From Candidatus Allochristensenella caecavium (GTDB lineage Bacteria; Bacillota; Clostridia; Christensenellales; QAND01), in assembly GCA_904397865.1 (NCBI GenBank), contig CAJFOS010000011.1, forward strand, positions 62,001-126,000: a stretch of DNA of 64,000 bases, written 5' to 3'. This document shows positions 24,099 to 32,653 of this stretch, piece by piece. Positions within the stretch are counted from its first letter, which is position 1. Every line of letters begins with the position of its first letter. Position numbers and translations under genes: made by a program. The notes beneath the pieces are model-generated. The model was not told the origin of the DNA and did not search any database. It was given only the letters and a program-made list of their open reading frames with translations.

Positions 24099-25094
24099 CT
24101 AAACCTGGCAGCGCGGCGGGGCATACAGCGCCAGCGTCTGCGCCAGGGCGCGCGCAAACGCACGGCGCGCCGGCACGGGCGCCACCATCTCCGCCTGCTG
24201 GCCGAATTGCATCAGCCAGGCAAAAAATCCCGGGCTTAACGCCGTCTGAAATTGGGCGACGAACCACCCGTCCTTCCATGGCGCCGTCACAATCTCCTTG
24301 CCAAACCGGTCGATGACCACCCCTATCAAATGCGCGGCAAACGCCACCTGTACGTTCTGCTGTTCCCCGGCAAACATCCCAAACATACGCTTGGCATATT
24401 CGCCTGCATCAAAGGGCTGGTCCAGCGGGCGGCGCGGCTGGTCCAGCAGGCGGATGCCCGCCATCTTGTCCACCCGGAAATGGGACAGCGTGCCATAACG
24501 CGGATGATACGCCACCAGATAATAGTTTTCATCCTCCCATATCAACTGATACGGGCTGACGGTATACACTTCCCCATCGCGTTTGAATTGCAATTGTTTG
24601 TCCAGCGTGTATTCATAATATTGAAATGCAATCTGCTTGTCCGCACCGATGGCCATGTGAATCTGGTCTACGTTGTAATAAATGCTCTCGTTCATCGTCT
24701 TGACCCGATGGCTGACATATACCTGCCGCGCCAGTTGCTTGGCCTGCGGACGGCTGGTGAGCGATTCAAGCTTTTCAATCAACTGCGCGGATTTTTTCTC
24801 CGTCAAAAACTTGCTGGACTGGACCGCATCCACCAGCAGCTTTAGCTCCGGCAATTCAAACGTACGGCTGGCTAGAAAATAATCAAACGTCTTTCCCTTC
24901 TGGCATACGATATCCATCCCCAGTTCGCGCAGCGTCTGGATGTCATCGTAAATAGCGCGCCGTTCTGCACGCACGCCTAACACGCGGAGCTGTTCGATTA
25001 TCTGCGGCACAGTCAACGGATGCGCCTCATCGGTCTGCTCCCAAAACATACGCGCGATGTGCAATAGCTTCGCCTTCTGATTGTTCGTCCGCAT
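24099..25094 (-). CDS. WYL-domain transcriptional regulator
   Basis: A 331-residue protein. The N-terminal helix-turn-helix of the DeoR/HTH_11 type (about 1-65) contains TVPQIIEQLRVLGVRAERR and AIYDDIQTLRELG. A WYL domain follows (about 140-215: IAFQYYEYTLDKQ, YTVSPYQLIWEDENYYLVAY, LSHFRVDKMAGI), then a WCX C-terminal extension. WYL proteins bind nucleic acid or nucleotide ligands and often control DNA-damage, phage-defence or CRISPR genes; the target here is unknown. I start at ATG 25094 because GGGAGG lies 6 nt upstream. It is divergent from the DUF815 gene. Confidence 0.88.
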   Translation of the reverse strand: MRTNNQKAKLLHIARMFWEQTDEAHPLTVPQIIEQLRVLGVRAERRAIYDDIQTLRELGMDIVCQKGKTFDYFLASRTFELPELKLLVDAVQSSKFLTEKKSAQLIEKLESLTSRPQAKQLARQVYVSHRVKTMNESIYYNVDQIHMAIGADKQIAFQYYEYTLDKQLQFKRDGEVYTVSPYQLIWEDENYYLVAYHPRYGTLSHFRVDKMAGIRLLDQPRRPLDQPFDAGEYAKRMFGMFAGEQQNVQVAFAAHLIGVVIDRFGKEIVTAPWKDGWFVAQFQTALSPGFFAWLMQFGQQAEMVAPVPARRAFARALAQTLALYAPPRCQV

Positions 25095-25435
25095 GGATTG
25101 CCTCCCTCTGTGTTTTCGTTTCATCATACCGCGTTTGTCCGTCTTTTCCAATCTCTATACAGATTGCGTGCCGCGCGGTATAATCAAACCAGTCTATCCG
25201 CGCAAATCGTGTGCAGGCTCATCTCCAGGGGAAAGTTACCAAATTCGGCCTGCACAAACGTGCACAGGTATTTGTCCGCGCCGGCGGCTCAGCTATATGG
25301 AAGTGCGGGGCCCCCGTGCCGGTTGAATGCCGGGCCGTGCATCGTTCGCGCATCCAAACGGACGCCCGTTTTGCAGCGCCCCTGTCCGGCCGCCCCTCCG
25401 GACAGTCCATACCAGCAGAAAAGAGACGAACGATT
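25095..25435 (+). other. Intergenic region with promoter and long leader of the DUF815 gene
   Basis: 341 bases. On the plus strand TATAAT at 25179-25184 has TATACA 17 bp upstream, giving a start near 25191 and a leader of about 245 nt. The leader holds a long-range stem, GTGCAGGC (25211-25218) with GCCTGCAC (25248-25255), and later a CTGTCCGG/CCGGACAG hairpin near 25381-25404. I could not match it to a known riboswitch. An in-frame reading into the next gene exists from 25211, but it lacks a ribosome site and has non-coding-like composition. Confidence 0.5.
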
Positions 25436-26635
25436 ATGAACCAAGAATCCCTTACCCTTCTCAACACCCGCCTGCATGCGCTGGTTATCTTTCGCCAGCT
25501 GCTCAAAGACGATGTCATCGCACGCTTTTCCGCGCTGCTCGACGCACCGTTAGACCAGCCGCGCCAGGCCGTATCCCTGTATGCGGACTTTGCCGCGGCC
25601 CTCTTCGCCCAGACCGACAACTGGAGCGATTACCTGCTGCGCTGCGTACTGGAAGATGAGAATCTGTATATGCAAAAAAAGGCGCAACAGCTTCCCGTCG
25701 ATGATGCCATCGAACAATGCGTAGCCGAAGAACTGGCGCTTTTACAGCAACTGAGCCGCTTTGATGGTTCGCAGATTCGCGCTGGTGTGTCCTATGACGG
25801 GTTTTGGGCGCAGTGGCATACCCGGCCGCTGGATTTTCCCGCCATCTATCAGGAACGCCTGGCGCATATCGGAGAACACGGCTACGGCCTGTTTGCCAAG
25901 CACCATATGTTCATCGTTCGGGATGGCCAAATCGTCCCCATTCAAAACCCTGACCCCATTCGTCTCGCTCAACTGAGCGGCTACGCCTATCAGCGGGATA
26001 TCGTAATCCGCAATACGCGTGCACTGCTGGCAGGCAAGCCCGCTGCCAATACCCTGCTCTATGGGGACAGCGGCACGGGCAAATCCTCTTCCGTCAAAGC
26101 CATCGCCAACGAGTTCCGCGAACAGGGGCTGCGGCTGATTGAGTTGAAGAAAAGCCAGTTGCATGAAATCCCTGCGCTGATTGACCGACTCAGCGTCAAT
26201 CCGCTCAAATTCATCCTCTTCATCGACGACCTGTCCTTCGCCAGCGATGACGATAACTTTGCCGCCCTGAAGGCCATTCTGGAAGGCTCGGTTTCCTCTA
26301 CCACCAACAACATCGTCGTCTATGCCACCAGCAACCGGCGTCACATGGTCAAGGAAACCTTCTCCGACCGCCAGGGCGACGAAATCCATGTCAACGATAC
26401 CATTCAGGAGCTGGTCTCTCTCAGTGAACGTTTCGGCTTAACCGTCACCTTTACCCGGCCGGACAAAAATGCCTTTGTGGATATCGTATGTGACCTAGCT
26501 CAGCAGTACGGCGTCCATCTGGACACGCCCACCCTCATTGCACAGGCGGAAGCCTATGCCCTGGCGCGCGGCGGCCGTTCACCGCGCGTGGCCAAACAGT
26601 TTGTCGAATCCCTCAAAGCGCAGGAAATGGAATAA
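25436..26635 (+). CDS. DUF815 family AAA ATPase
   Basis: A 399-residue protein. Residues 1-190 are helical. The AAA core has Walker A GDSGTGKS (about 206-213) and Walker B FILFIDDLSF (about 258-267), with a sensor region VVYATSNRRHMV. DUF815 proteins are widespread in Clostridia and are annotated as ATP-binding proteins of unknown role. Relatives resemble MoxR/DnaA-like helper ATPases. The ATG at 25436 is preceded only by a weak AGAGACG ribosome site. It is transcribed from the promoter at 25179 through an unusually long leader. Confidence 0.86.
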   Translation: MNQESLTLLNTRLHALVIFRQLLKDDVIARFSALLDAPLDQPRQAVSLYADFAAALFAQTDNWSDYLLRCVLEDENLYMQKKAQQLPVDDAIEQCVAEELALLQQLSRFDGSQIRAGVSYDGFWAQWHTRPLDFPAIYQERLAHIGEHGYGLFAKHHMFIVRDGQIVPIQNPDPIRLAQLSGYAYQRDIVIRNTRALLAGKPAANTLLYGDSGTGKSSSVKAIANEFREQGLRLIELKKSQLHEIPALIDRLSVNPLKFILFIDDLSFASDDDNFAALKAILEGSVSSTTNNIVVYATSNRRHMVKETFSDRQGDEIHVNDTIQELVSLSERFGLTVTFTRPDKNAFVDIVCDLAQQYGVHLDTPTLIAQAEAYALARGGRSPRVAKQFVESLKAQEME

Positions 26636-26691
26636 GAACAAAAAAGCGCGCCTCTTTTTACATTTTTATTTCTTTTTTGTTACAAGTTTGT

Positions 26692-26697
26692 TATAAT
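26692..26697 (+). promoter_or_regulatory. -10 element upstream of the small lipoprotein gene
   Basis: TATAAT 35 nt ahead of the ATG; the -35 region (TTTCTT) is poor. Confidence 0.35.
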
Positions 26698-26731
26698 ACT
26701 GGAAACCCCCATGGGAAAGGAAGAAATTCAA

Positions 26732-27406
26732 ATGAAACGCAGAGGTACGCTCCTCATTCTCTTTTTTGTTCTGTCCGCCCTGCTGACCGCCGGATGCGGC
26801 GGTGCTCCTTCTTCACAGACATCTACCACGCCGGCGCCCGCACCAACCATCGCCGTTGTTGCCACGGATGAAGGCGCATCCATCACCCGTGACCAGTTTG
26901 ATGCGCTGGCCGTGCCCGTTGCCGTCATTGCGGACTTGTTCAACACCGCACAGATGCCCTATCCGGATAATACCGTTCCCCCGGAATACGCCAACGCCTA
27001 TCTGTTCCATTATGCCAACGCAGCCCTGTACGAGCGGCGGGAAACGTTTGACGGCCTGCAGGATACGGATTTTGACGAATATGTTGCGCTGACCCCGGAG
27101 GAAGTAAATACCATTTTCCTCACAGCGTTCAACGGCCGTGTTGATACCACCAATTTCATGCCCAACGAAACCAGCTGTATCTACAATGCCAATATGTTCT
27201 ATGTCGGCATTGATAAAGACGATGCGGTATCCGCACAATACGCAGGGCAGGCGCCAGCCGCTTATTCACCATCGGCGGATTATCTGTACACCGCTTCCTT
27301 TATCGCCGATGACGGCACCAAGCAAGTCGCGTCTTTTGCTGTCCGTCTGGCCGCCAATGAAGGCGCGGAAACCGGTTATTGCATTACGCGAGCCACCGCC
27401 GAATGA
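26732..27406 (+). CDS. Hypothetical lipoprotein
   Basis: A 224-residue exported protein whose signal peptide ends at the lipobox LTAGC (near residue 21), followed by a short Ser/Thr/Pro-rich linker. The mature domain is acidic, with many Asp, Thr and Ala residues and few cysteines. I recognise no family. The ATG at 26732 is chosen for GGAAAGGAAG 8 nt upstream. It has its own terminator at 27424-27450 and no operon partner. Confidence 0.75.
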   Translation: MKRRGTLLILFFVLSALLTAGCGGAPSSQTSTTPAPAPTIAVVATDEGASITRDQFDALAVPVAVIADLFNTAQMPYPDNTVPPEYANAYLFHYANAALYERRETFDGLQDTDFDEYVALTPEEVNTIFLTAFNGRVDTTNFMPNETSCIYNANMFYVGIDKDDAVSAQYAGQAPAAYSPSADYLYTASFIADDGTKQVASFAVRLAANEGAETGYCITRATAE

Positions 27407-27423
27407 TTCGCTCCCGTCCTTAC

Positions 27424-27450
27424 ACCGCAGCGCTTTGCTGCGGTTTTTTT
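27424..27450 (+). terminator. Rho-independent terminator
   Basis: CCGCAGC/GCTGCGG hairpin followed by T7, directly after the lipoprotein gene. Confidence 0.92.
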
Positions 27451-27516
27451 CATGGACAGTTCCAGACAAACACGCTACACTACTTACAAACCATCTGAAA
27501 AGGAGTGTCTTCGCCC

Positions 27517-28065
27517 ATGGACTTACGCGAAACCCCACAAAGCAGCGAAATTGTCTATCACGGCGTCATTTTTGATGTAGAACGCATGCAGGTTTCTCTG
27601 CCCGATGGCAAACCGGCCCGGCGGGACCTGGTCCGCCACCGCGGTGCCTGCGCCGTGGTAGCGCTCAACGCCCAGCGTGAACTGGTCTTGGTACGTCAAT
27701 ACCGCGCCGCCTTTGACGACATTCTCGTTGAATTACCCGCTGGTAAAATCGACCCGCAGGAAGACCCCCGCGTCTGTGCAGAACGGGAACTGATGGAAGA
27801 AACTGGCTATACCAGCACGCATTGGCGGAAATTGACCGCAATGTTATCCTCCCCGGGTTTTTGCGATGAAGTATTGCATATCTACCTGGCAACCGATATC
27901 CGTGGCGGCCAGCGCCGCTTGGACGAGGGGGAATTTGTCGACGTACAACTTGTTCCGTTTGACCAGGCCGTGCAGCAAATCATGCAGGGGCATATTCAGG
28001 ACGCCAAAACCATCGTCGGCATCCTGATGGCTCAGCGGCTTCTTCAACAGGAGGCCGTTCGATGA
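27517..28065 (+). CDS. Nudix hydrolase, ADP-ribose pyrophosphatase type
   Basis: A 182-residue enzyme that most likely cleaves ADP-ribose to AMP and ribose 5-phosphate. The complete Nudix box GX5EX7REXXEEXG is visible (GKIDPQEDPRVCAERELMEE, then TG) near residues 86-108. The RQYRAAFDDILVELPAGK context is typical of the NudF/YqkG ADP-ribose branch. The ATG at 27517 lies 12 nt after AAAGGAGTG; the in-frame GTG of that motif is too close to serve. A 59-residue membrane protein overlaps its stop (ATGA). Confidence 0.9.
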   Translation: MDLRETPQSSEIVYHGVIFDVERMQVSLPDGKPARRDLVRHRGACAVVALNAQRELVLVRQYRAAFDDILVELPAGKIDPQEDPRVCAERELMEETGYTSTHWRKLTAMLSSPGFCDEVLHIYLATDIRGGQRRLDEGEFVDVQLVPFDQAVQQIMQGHIQDAKTIVGILMAQRLLQQEAVR

Positions 28066-28241
28066 AATCCATCTTTCACCCGCTTTCGACGGTCGGTTGG
28101 CTGGCTTATCTCCTGCTCAGTTGCACGGACCGATTCATTACCCCAGTTCCCAACGCCGTATATATTCCGCTGATGCTGGGGGCGCTGTTCCTGGTGGGGA
28201 GCGGCCTATGGCTGGCCCGGCGGCCGCGCCGCCGCGATTGA
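28062..28241 (+). CDS. Small two-TM membrane protein
   Basis: A 59-codon open frame starting at the ATGA overlap with the Nudix gene, with CAGGAGG about 12 nt upstream. It encodes two hydrophobic helices (about 10-20 and 37-51) separated by a polar loop and ends in a basic RRPRRRD tail that suggests a cytoplasmic C-terminus. No family is recognised. Translational coupling and the directly following terminator support it as a real gene. Function unknown. Confidence 0.65.
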   Translation: MKSIFHPLSTVGWLAYLLLSCTDRFITPVPNAVYIPLMLGALFLVGSGLWLARRPRRRD

Positions 28242-28272
28242 AAAAAAGCCGATGGTTCCATCGGCTTTTTTA
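28241..28272. terminator. Bidirectional terminator
   Basis: GCCGATGG/CCATCGGC hairpin flanked by A7 and T6. It separates the Nudix operon from dinB on the other strand. Confidence 0.92.
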
Positions 28273-29505
28273 TTCATCCACTGGCGGTATCGGATGTGTG
28301 TGCAGGCCCAAATCATTGCGCAGCATGCTGCCGTGGTGGATGGCATACCGGCCATACCGCGTGCGGATTGCGTCCATCGTATGCTCTATCTTTTCCTGCT
28401 TTTCGTGCCGGCGTTCGTCCTCACCCGTGTCAAACAAGCTCAGTTGCCTGGCTGCTGTATCCGCCGGCACCAATTGCTGGCCGGTGATGGTCAACATGCG
28501 AATCGGGCCGCGGTTTTTCCACCCGTCTGCAATGATTTGCAGCGCCGCTTCCGCCATCTCGCGCGCCAGATGCGTCGGCGCCGGCAATGGCCGCTGCCGC
28601 GAAATCGTTCGAAACTGCGGGTCGCGTATTTGCACCTGCAACGTCGTACATTCTACCCCACACCGCCGCATCCGCGCCGCCACCGTGTCACACAGCGCGT
28701 ATACTGCCACCCGGATATCCGCCTGCGTGGTCAAATTGCGCCGAAACGTTCGCCCATTGCCAACGGATTTTATCTCCCGCTGCGCATAGATTGACTGCAC
28801 CGGGCTCTCATCTCTGCCATTGGCATAATCGTACAGCATCTCTCCAGCTTTGCCCAGGTGCATCGCCAGCCGTGCCCGGCTGCTGTGCGCCAAGTCGCCA
28901 ATCGTGCGGATGCCCAGCTTCTCCAGCGTATCCGCCGCATTCCGGCCGACAAACAGCAGCGCCTTAGCCGGCAGAGGATATACCACCTTCTCCACATCGG
29001 CCCGACCAATCACCGTTGTTGCGTCCGGCTTTTTGTAGTCGCTGCCGAGCTTGGCAAAAATCTTGTTAAACGAGACGCCCACTGAAATCGTCAGCCCCAG
29101 TTCCTGGCGAACTACCTGCCGCAGTGTATCAGCAATCTCTTTCCCTTGGCCGAATAACGCCCGGCTGCCCGTTACATCCAGCCAGGATTCATCGATGCCA
29201 AATGGCTCCACCAAATCCGTATACCGCTCATAAATGGCATTGACCTTTTCCGAATACGCCGCATATGCTTCCCGGTGCGGCGCGACAAGCGTCAGTTCCG
29301 GACATTTGCGTTTGGCCTGCCAGACCGTTTCCGCGGTCTGTATGCCATATCGTTTTGCCTTTTCATTTTTGGCTAAAATGATTCCGTGGCGCTCCTTCGG
29401 GTCGCCACATACCGCCATGGGTATCTGCTGCAGCTCCGGCCGCAGAATGCATTCAACCGAAGCGTAAAATCCATTGCAGTCGCAATGCAGAATCGTCCGG
29501 TCCAC
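28270..29505 (-). CDS. dinB: DNA polymerase IV (Y-family)
   Basis: A 411-residue translesion polymerase. It shows the palm motif HCDCNGFYASVE (catalytic Asp, with Asn where many have Met), the second acidic motif FGIDESWLDVT, and helix-hairpin-helix segments in the thumb. A C-terminal little-finger domain follows, then the beta-clamp-binding peptide QLSLFD near residue 360. The GTG start at 29505 is preceded by GGAAGGG. It lies 25 nt downstream of the sirtuin gene, so the two are probably cotranscribed. Confidence 0.94.
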   Translation of the reverse strand: MDRTILHCDCNGFYASVECILRPELQQIPMAVCGDPKERHGIILAKNEKAKRYGIQTAETVWQAKRKCPELTLVAPHREAYAAYSEKVNAIYERYTDLVEPFGIDESWLDVTGSRALFGQGKEIADTLRQVVRQELGLTISVGVSFNKIFAKLGSDYKKPDATTVIGRADVEKVVYPLPAKALLFVGRNAADTLEKLGIRTIGDLAHSSRARLAMHLGKAGEMLYDYANGRDESPVQSIYAQREIKSVGNGRTFRRNLTTQADIRVAVYALCDTVAARMRRCGVECTTLQVQIRDPQFRTISRQRPLPAPTHLAREMAEAALQIIADGWKNRGPIRMLTITGQQLVPADTAARQLSLFDTGEDERRHEKQEKIEHTMDAIRTRYGRYAIHHGSMLRNDLGLHTHPIPPVDE

Positions 29506-29530
29506 TGCTTTCCCTTCCTCTTTCCCCGCT

Positions 29531-30250
29531 TTATAATTGCTGCATTATCTGCCCGATGTTCCCATTGAGCCGCACATCCGCCTGCTGGTCATACGGCGTG
29601 GGGTCGCGGTTGATTAATGCCAGCTTATGCCCCCGGTAATAGCGAATCAGTCCGGCCGCCGGATACACCGCCAGCGACGTCCCGCCCACAATCAGCACAT
29701 CCGCCTGTTCAATAGCCGCCACTGCGTCCTCAATGTCCTGCCCATTAAGCGCTTCTTCATACAGCACGACATCTGGCTTGACCATCCCGCCGCAACAGCA
29801 GTGCGGAACGCCCTGTGTTTGCGTAATCCATTGCGCATCATATACCTTTCCGCAGCGCTGGCAGATGTTTCGGTGCACCGAACCGTGCAATTCTATCACC
29901 CGTTCGCTGCCCGCCATCTGGTGCAGGCCATCGATGTTCTGCGTAATCACCGCGCGCAGTTTTCCCTCCCGCTCCCATTGCGCCAGTTTCAGGTGCGCCG
30001 GGTTGGGCCTTGCGGACAGACAAATCATCTTCTCCCTGTAAAAACGAAAGAATTCCTCGGGGTGCTGCACAAAATAATGATGGCTGAGCATCGTCTCCGG
30101 CGGCACATTGTAATGCTGGTTGTATAACCCGTCAGCGCTTCGAAAATCCGGAATATTGCTTTCCGTCGATACGCCCGCACCGCCGAAAAACACGATGTTG
30201 TCGCTCTGCTGTACCCATTGCGCAAGCGTCTGCATCGCTTGTTGGTCCAT
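29531..30250 (-). CDS. Sirtuin, NAD-dependent protein deacylase
   Basis: A 239-residue SIR2-family enzyme using NAD+ to remove acyl groups from lysines and releasing nicotinamide and O-acyl-ADP-ribose. Seen are GAGVSTESNIPDFR (NAD binding), TQNIDGLHQ, the catalytic His in ELHGSVH, and zinc cysteines CxxC then CxC. The start is ATG 30250, with GAGGTGA 5-6 nt upstream. Both products have plausible consumers in the window: the nicotinamidase at 7227 and the ADP-ribose Nudix enzyme at 27517. Confidence 0.94.
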   Translation of the reverse strand: MDQQAMQTLAQWVQQSDNIVFFGGAGVSTESNIPDFRSADGLYNQHYNVPPETMLSHHYFVQHPEEFFRFYREKMICLSARPNPAHLKLAQWEREGKLRAVITQNIDGLHQMAGSERVIELHGSVHRNICQRCGKVYDAQWITQTQGVPHCCCGGMVKPDVVLYEEALNGQDIEDAVAAIEQADVLIVGGTSLAVYPAAGLIRYYRGHKLALINRDPTPYDQQADVRLNGNIGQIMQQL

Positions 30251-30348
30251 CAATCTCACCTCGTTTGTTTTTTCATTATGATATTATAGCACATCCGCCC
30301 GCTTTTTGCCGAATATATGTTCGTATTTATATTTTTTTCTAAAATCAT

Positions 30349-30377
30349 ATAAAACATGTTGACAAACTATGTTTTAT
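30349..30377. promoter_or_regulatory. Inverted repeat over the metY -35 region
   Basis: ATAAAACAT (30349-30357) and ATGTTTTAT (30369-30377) form a perfect 9-bp inverted repeat with an 11-bp spacer that contains the -35 TTGACA. It is a strong candidate repressor operator for the sulfur-assimilation gene. The binding protein is unknown; a CymR- or Met-type regulator would fit. Confidence 0.7.
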
Positions 30378-30387
30378 CCTGTATCCT
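30359..30387 (+). promoter_or_regulatory. Promoter of the metY transcript
   Basis: TTGACA (30359-30364), 17-bp spacer, TATCCT (30382-30387). Transcription would start near 30394, ahead of the leader peptide. Confidence 0.75.
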
Positions 30388-30413
30388 AACCTCAATCCAA
30401 ACGGAAAGGAGCG

Positions 30414-30533
30414 ATGAACCGTATGTTCTCCGATTTTTCCTTCTCCCCGCTTCAAGGCGGGCGCCTCTTCTCTTTTTACCGGCGAATGTGTCGCTCCGTC
30501 TATGCACCCGTTTCACTCCGTCCATCCCATTAA
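30414..30533 (+). CDS. Candidate leader peptide upstream of metY
   Basis: A 39-codon open frame beginning at an ATG with an excellent ribosome site (GGAAAGGAG, spacing 4) about 20 nt after the predicted transcription start. It ends 18 nt before the metY start. The peptide is rich in Ser, Phe and Arg with a single Cys (position 26) and Met at 1, 4 and 25. The segment includes a small CCCGC/GCGGG hairpin. Position and ribosome site suggest a regulatory uORF, possibly sulfur-amino-acid-responsive. The single Cys argues against classic attenuation. Confidence 0.5.
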   Translation: MNRMFSDFSFSPLQGGRLFSFYRRMCRSVYAPVSLRPSH

Positions 30534-30551
30534 AAAGAAAGAGGTTTTTTC

Positions 30552-31847
30552 ATGGCCTATACATACGAACAATATCATTTTGAAACCATTCAGCTCCATG
30601 CCGGCCAGGAACAGCCGGATTCCGCTACCGATGCGCGCGCCGTTCCCATCTATCAAACCACATCCTATGTTTTCCGCGATTCTGCGCATGCGGCAGCGCG
30701 GTTTGCACTGGCGGATGCCGGCAATATTTATGGCCGCCTGACCAATTCCACCGTCGAAGCTTTTGAACGGCGCATTGCCGCATTGGAAGGCGGGGTCGCA
30801 GCGCTGGGCGTCGCTTCCGGCGCCGCCGCCATCACCTACACCTTTCTCAATCTGGCACAGGCAGGCGATAATATCGTCTCAGCCCAAACCATCTACGGCG
30901 GCACCTACAACCTGCTGGCCCATACCCTGCCGCAATACGGCATCACCGCCCATTTCGTCAACCCCGATGAGCCTGGCGCCTTTGAACGCGCCATCGATGA
31001 CCGTACCCGGGCTATCTTCATTGAAACCATCGGTAACCCCAACGCAACACTGATTGATATCGAACAAGTGGCGCAAATTGCTCACGCCCACGGCATTCCC
31101 CTGGTTGTGGATTCCACCTTTGCCACCCCGTATCTGATACGCCCCATTGCCCATGGCGCGGATATCGTCGTTCACTCCGCTACCAAATTCATCGGCGGCC
31201 ATGGCACAGCCATCGGCGGAGTGATTGTCGATAGCGGCCAATTTGACTGGCAGGCAAGCGGCAAGTTCCCCACGTTGACCGAACCCAACCCCAGCTATCA
31301 CGGCGTCAGCTTCACGCAAGCCGCCGGGCCCGCCGCCTTTGTGACCAAAATCCGCGCCATCCTCCTGCGCGATACTGGCGCCACGCTCGCCCCTTTGCAT
31401 GCCTTCCTGTTTCTTCAGGGGCTGGAGACGTTGTCCTTACGCGTGGAACGGCATGTGGAAAATGCCTTAAAGGTGGTCGATTATCTGGCCGGACATCCGC
31501 AAGTCGCACACGTTCATCACCCCAGCCTTCCGCAACATCCCCATCATGCGCTCTATCAGCGCTATTTCCCACGGGGTGGCGCCTCCATTTTCACCTTCGA
31601 TATCAAAGGCGGCACCAAGGAGGCGCAGGCATTCATCGACCATCTGCAGATTTTCTCCCTGCTGGCCAACGTGGCGGATGTGAAGTCCCTGGTGATTCAT
31701 CCAGCCAGCACGACCCATGCCCAGCTCACCGAAGCGGCATTGCGCGAGCAAGGGATTGGGCCCAACACCATCCGTCTGTCCATTGGTACCGAACATATCG
31801 ACGATATCCTCGCGGATTTGGAACAGGCCTTTCAAGCCGTTCGCTGA
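30552..31847 (+). CDS. metY: O-acetylhomoserine sulfhydrylase (PLP enzyme)
   Basis: A 431-residue Cys/Met-metabolism PLP enzyme that condenses O-acetylhomoserine with sulfide to homocysteine. The family signatures are QTTSYVF near the start, [40 protein letters not shown], and the PLP lysine in [12 protein letters not shown] (about residue 210). The length of ~430 and its long insert distinguish MetY from shorter cystathionine enzymes. A good AAGAGG ribosome site precedes the ATG. Expression is probably controlled at the inverted repeat at 30349-30377 and by the leader. Confidence 0.93.
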   Translation: MAYTYEQYHFETIQLHAGQEQPDSATDARAVPIYQTTSYVFRDSAHAAARFALADAGNIYGRLTNSTVEAFERRIAALEGGVAALGVASGAAAITYTFLNLAQAGDNIVSAQTIYGGTYNLLAHTLPQYGITAHFVNPDEPGAFERAIDDRTRAIFIETIGNPNATLIDIEQVAQIAHAHGIPLVVDSTFATPYLIRPIAHGADIVVHSATKFIGGHGTAIGGVIVDSGQFDWQASGKFPTLTEPNPSYHGVSFTQAAGPAAFVTKIRAILLRDTGATLAPLHAFLFLQGLETLSLRVERHVENALKVVDYLAGHPQVAHVHHPSLPQHPHHALYQRYFPRGGASIFTFDIKGGTKEAQAFIDHLQIFSLLANVADVKSLVIHPASTTHAQLTEAALREQGIGPNTIRLSIGTEHIDDILADLEQAFQAVR

Positions 31848-31866
31848 AACCATATACACCAGCGCA

Positions 31867-31904
31867 AAACAAGCGGTGCTTAACGCACCGCTTGTTTGAT
31901 TTTC
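31867..31904. terminator. Bidirectional terminator after metY
   Basis: A 13-bp inverted repeat (core GCGGTGC/GCACCGC) followed by a T-rich tract. It overlaps the end of the converging hydrolase gene. Confidence 0.85.
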
Positions 31905-32431
31905 TGGTCCTCTATCCACTCTTGCGTATCCACGCATGTCACATGGATGCTCAAGCGTTTGAGTATTTCCTCCGTGGCCTGTTCGAGCCCTGCATTCTTC
32001 CCCGAACACGCATCGCGCACATACATCACTTCCATCCCCGCATCCACCGCGTCCAAAATCGTCGCCAGCACGCAGCATTCCGTCTGAATCCCCGTCACAA
32101 TCAACCGGTCGGCTCCCTGTACCAGTTTGCAAAACGCCTGGCTGCCAAAGGCCGAATACGTGCTCTTCTCCACACATGTGCGCGCTATCTCTGCCAAGCA
32201 CGGCACCAGCTCGCCGTTGCGCGGGTCCTGTTCAACATAGCCCCATTTGGCATTGTAGGTCTTCCACGTTCCCTGCGGATGGGCAAAGGGCACGTGACGT
32301 GTAAAAATCACCTCATCTGCCCACGGAATCAGCCGCAGGATATTTGTTTCAGCACCCCGCATGTCCAGCACCTTCCACGGGCCGTCTTCATAGGCGCGCT
32401 GCATGTCCACAACCACCAGTATTTCCCGCAT
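31880..32431 (-). CDS. Isochorismatase-family cysteine hydrolase
   Basis: A 183-residue protein with the isochorismatase-fold triad: Asp in VVDMQRAY (D9), Lys in EKSTYSAFG and Cys in QTECCVLAT. It lacks the DxH...H metal site seen in the nicotinamidase at 7227 (here FTRHVPFAHPQGTW), so nicotinamide is not its expected substrate. Relatives hydrolyse amides, carbamates or isochorismate; the substrate is unknown. On its strand TATAAT lies at 32468-32463, ahead of the gene. Confidence 0.85.
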   Translation of the reverse strand: MREILVVVDMQRAYEDGPWKVLDMRGAETNILRLIPWADEVIFTRHVPFAHPQGTWKTYNAKWGYVEQDPRNGELVPCLAEIARTCVEKSTYSAFGSQAFCKLVQGADRLIVTGIQTECCVLATILDAVDAGMEVMYVRDACSGKNAGLEQATEEILKRLSIHVTCVDTQEWIEDQKIKQAVR

Positions 32432-32614
32432 CCATCTTCACCTCTCCACATGTTCTGCCGCCATTATATCCTACTTTTTTCTTCCTTACACGTCATCGTC
32501 CGCAGTCTTTTCTCCCTTCCGTGTTGCACGGCGTTTTTATTTTGCGCAGTACGTTTGTTTGCGAATATCCCCGCCATGTTTGCATGGACGTCTTTTGGGG
32601 CAACCTGTTGACGC

Positions 32615-32643
32615 TTGACAACCGGAATTCCATCGCATACAAT
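32615..32643 (+). promoter_or_regulatory. Promoter of the copper operon
   Basis: TTGACA (32615-32620), exactly 17 bp, TACAAT (32638-32643). Near-consensus; transcription would start within the candidate CsoR operator. Confidence 0.88.
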
Positions 32644-32653
32644 ACAGCCATAG

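Noticed and set aside
25211-25435. Extension of the DUF815 gene back to 25211
   Set aside because: No ribosome site, amino-acid composition unlike a protein, and the region has RNA-like inverted repeats.
30260-30551. SAM riboswitch or T-box upstream of metY
   Set aside because: No SAM-I core elements and no AGGGTGGNACCGCG T-box sequence are present. An operator and a small leader frame explain the region better.
31880-32431. Second nicotinamidase
   Set aside because: The isochorismatase triad is present, but the DxH...H metal site of nicotinamidases is not.
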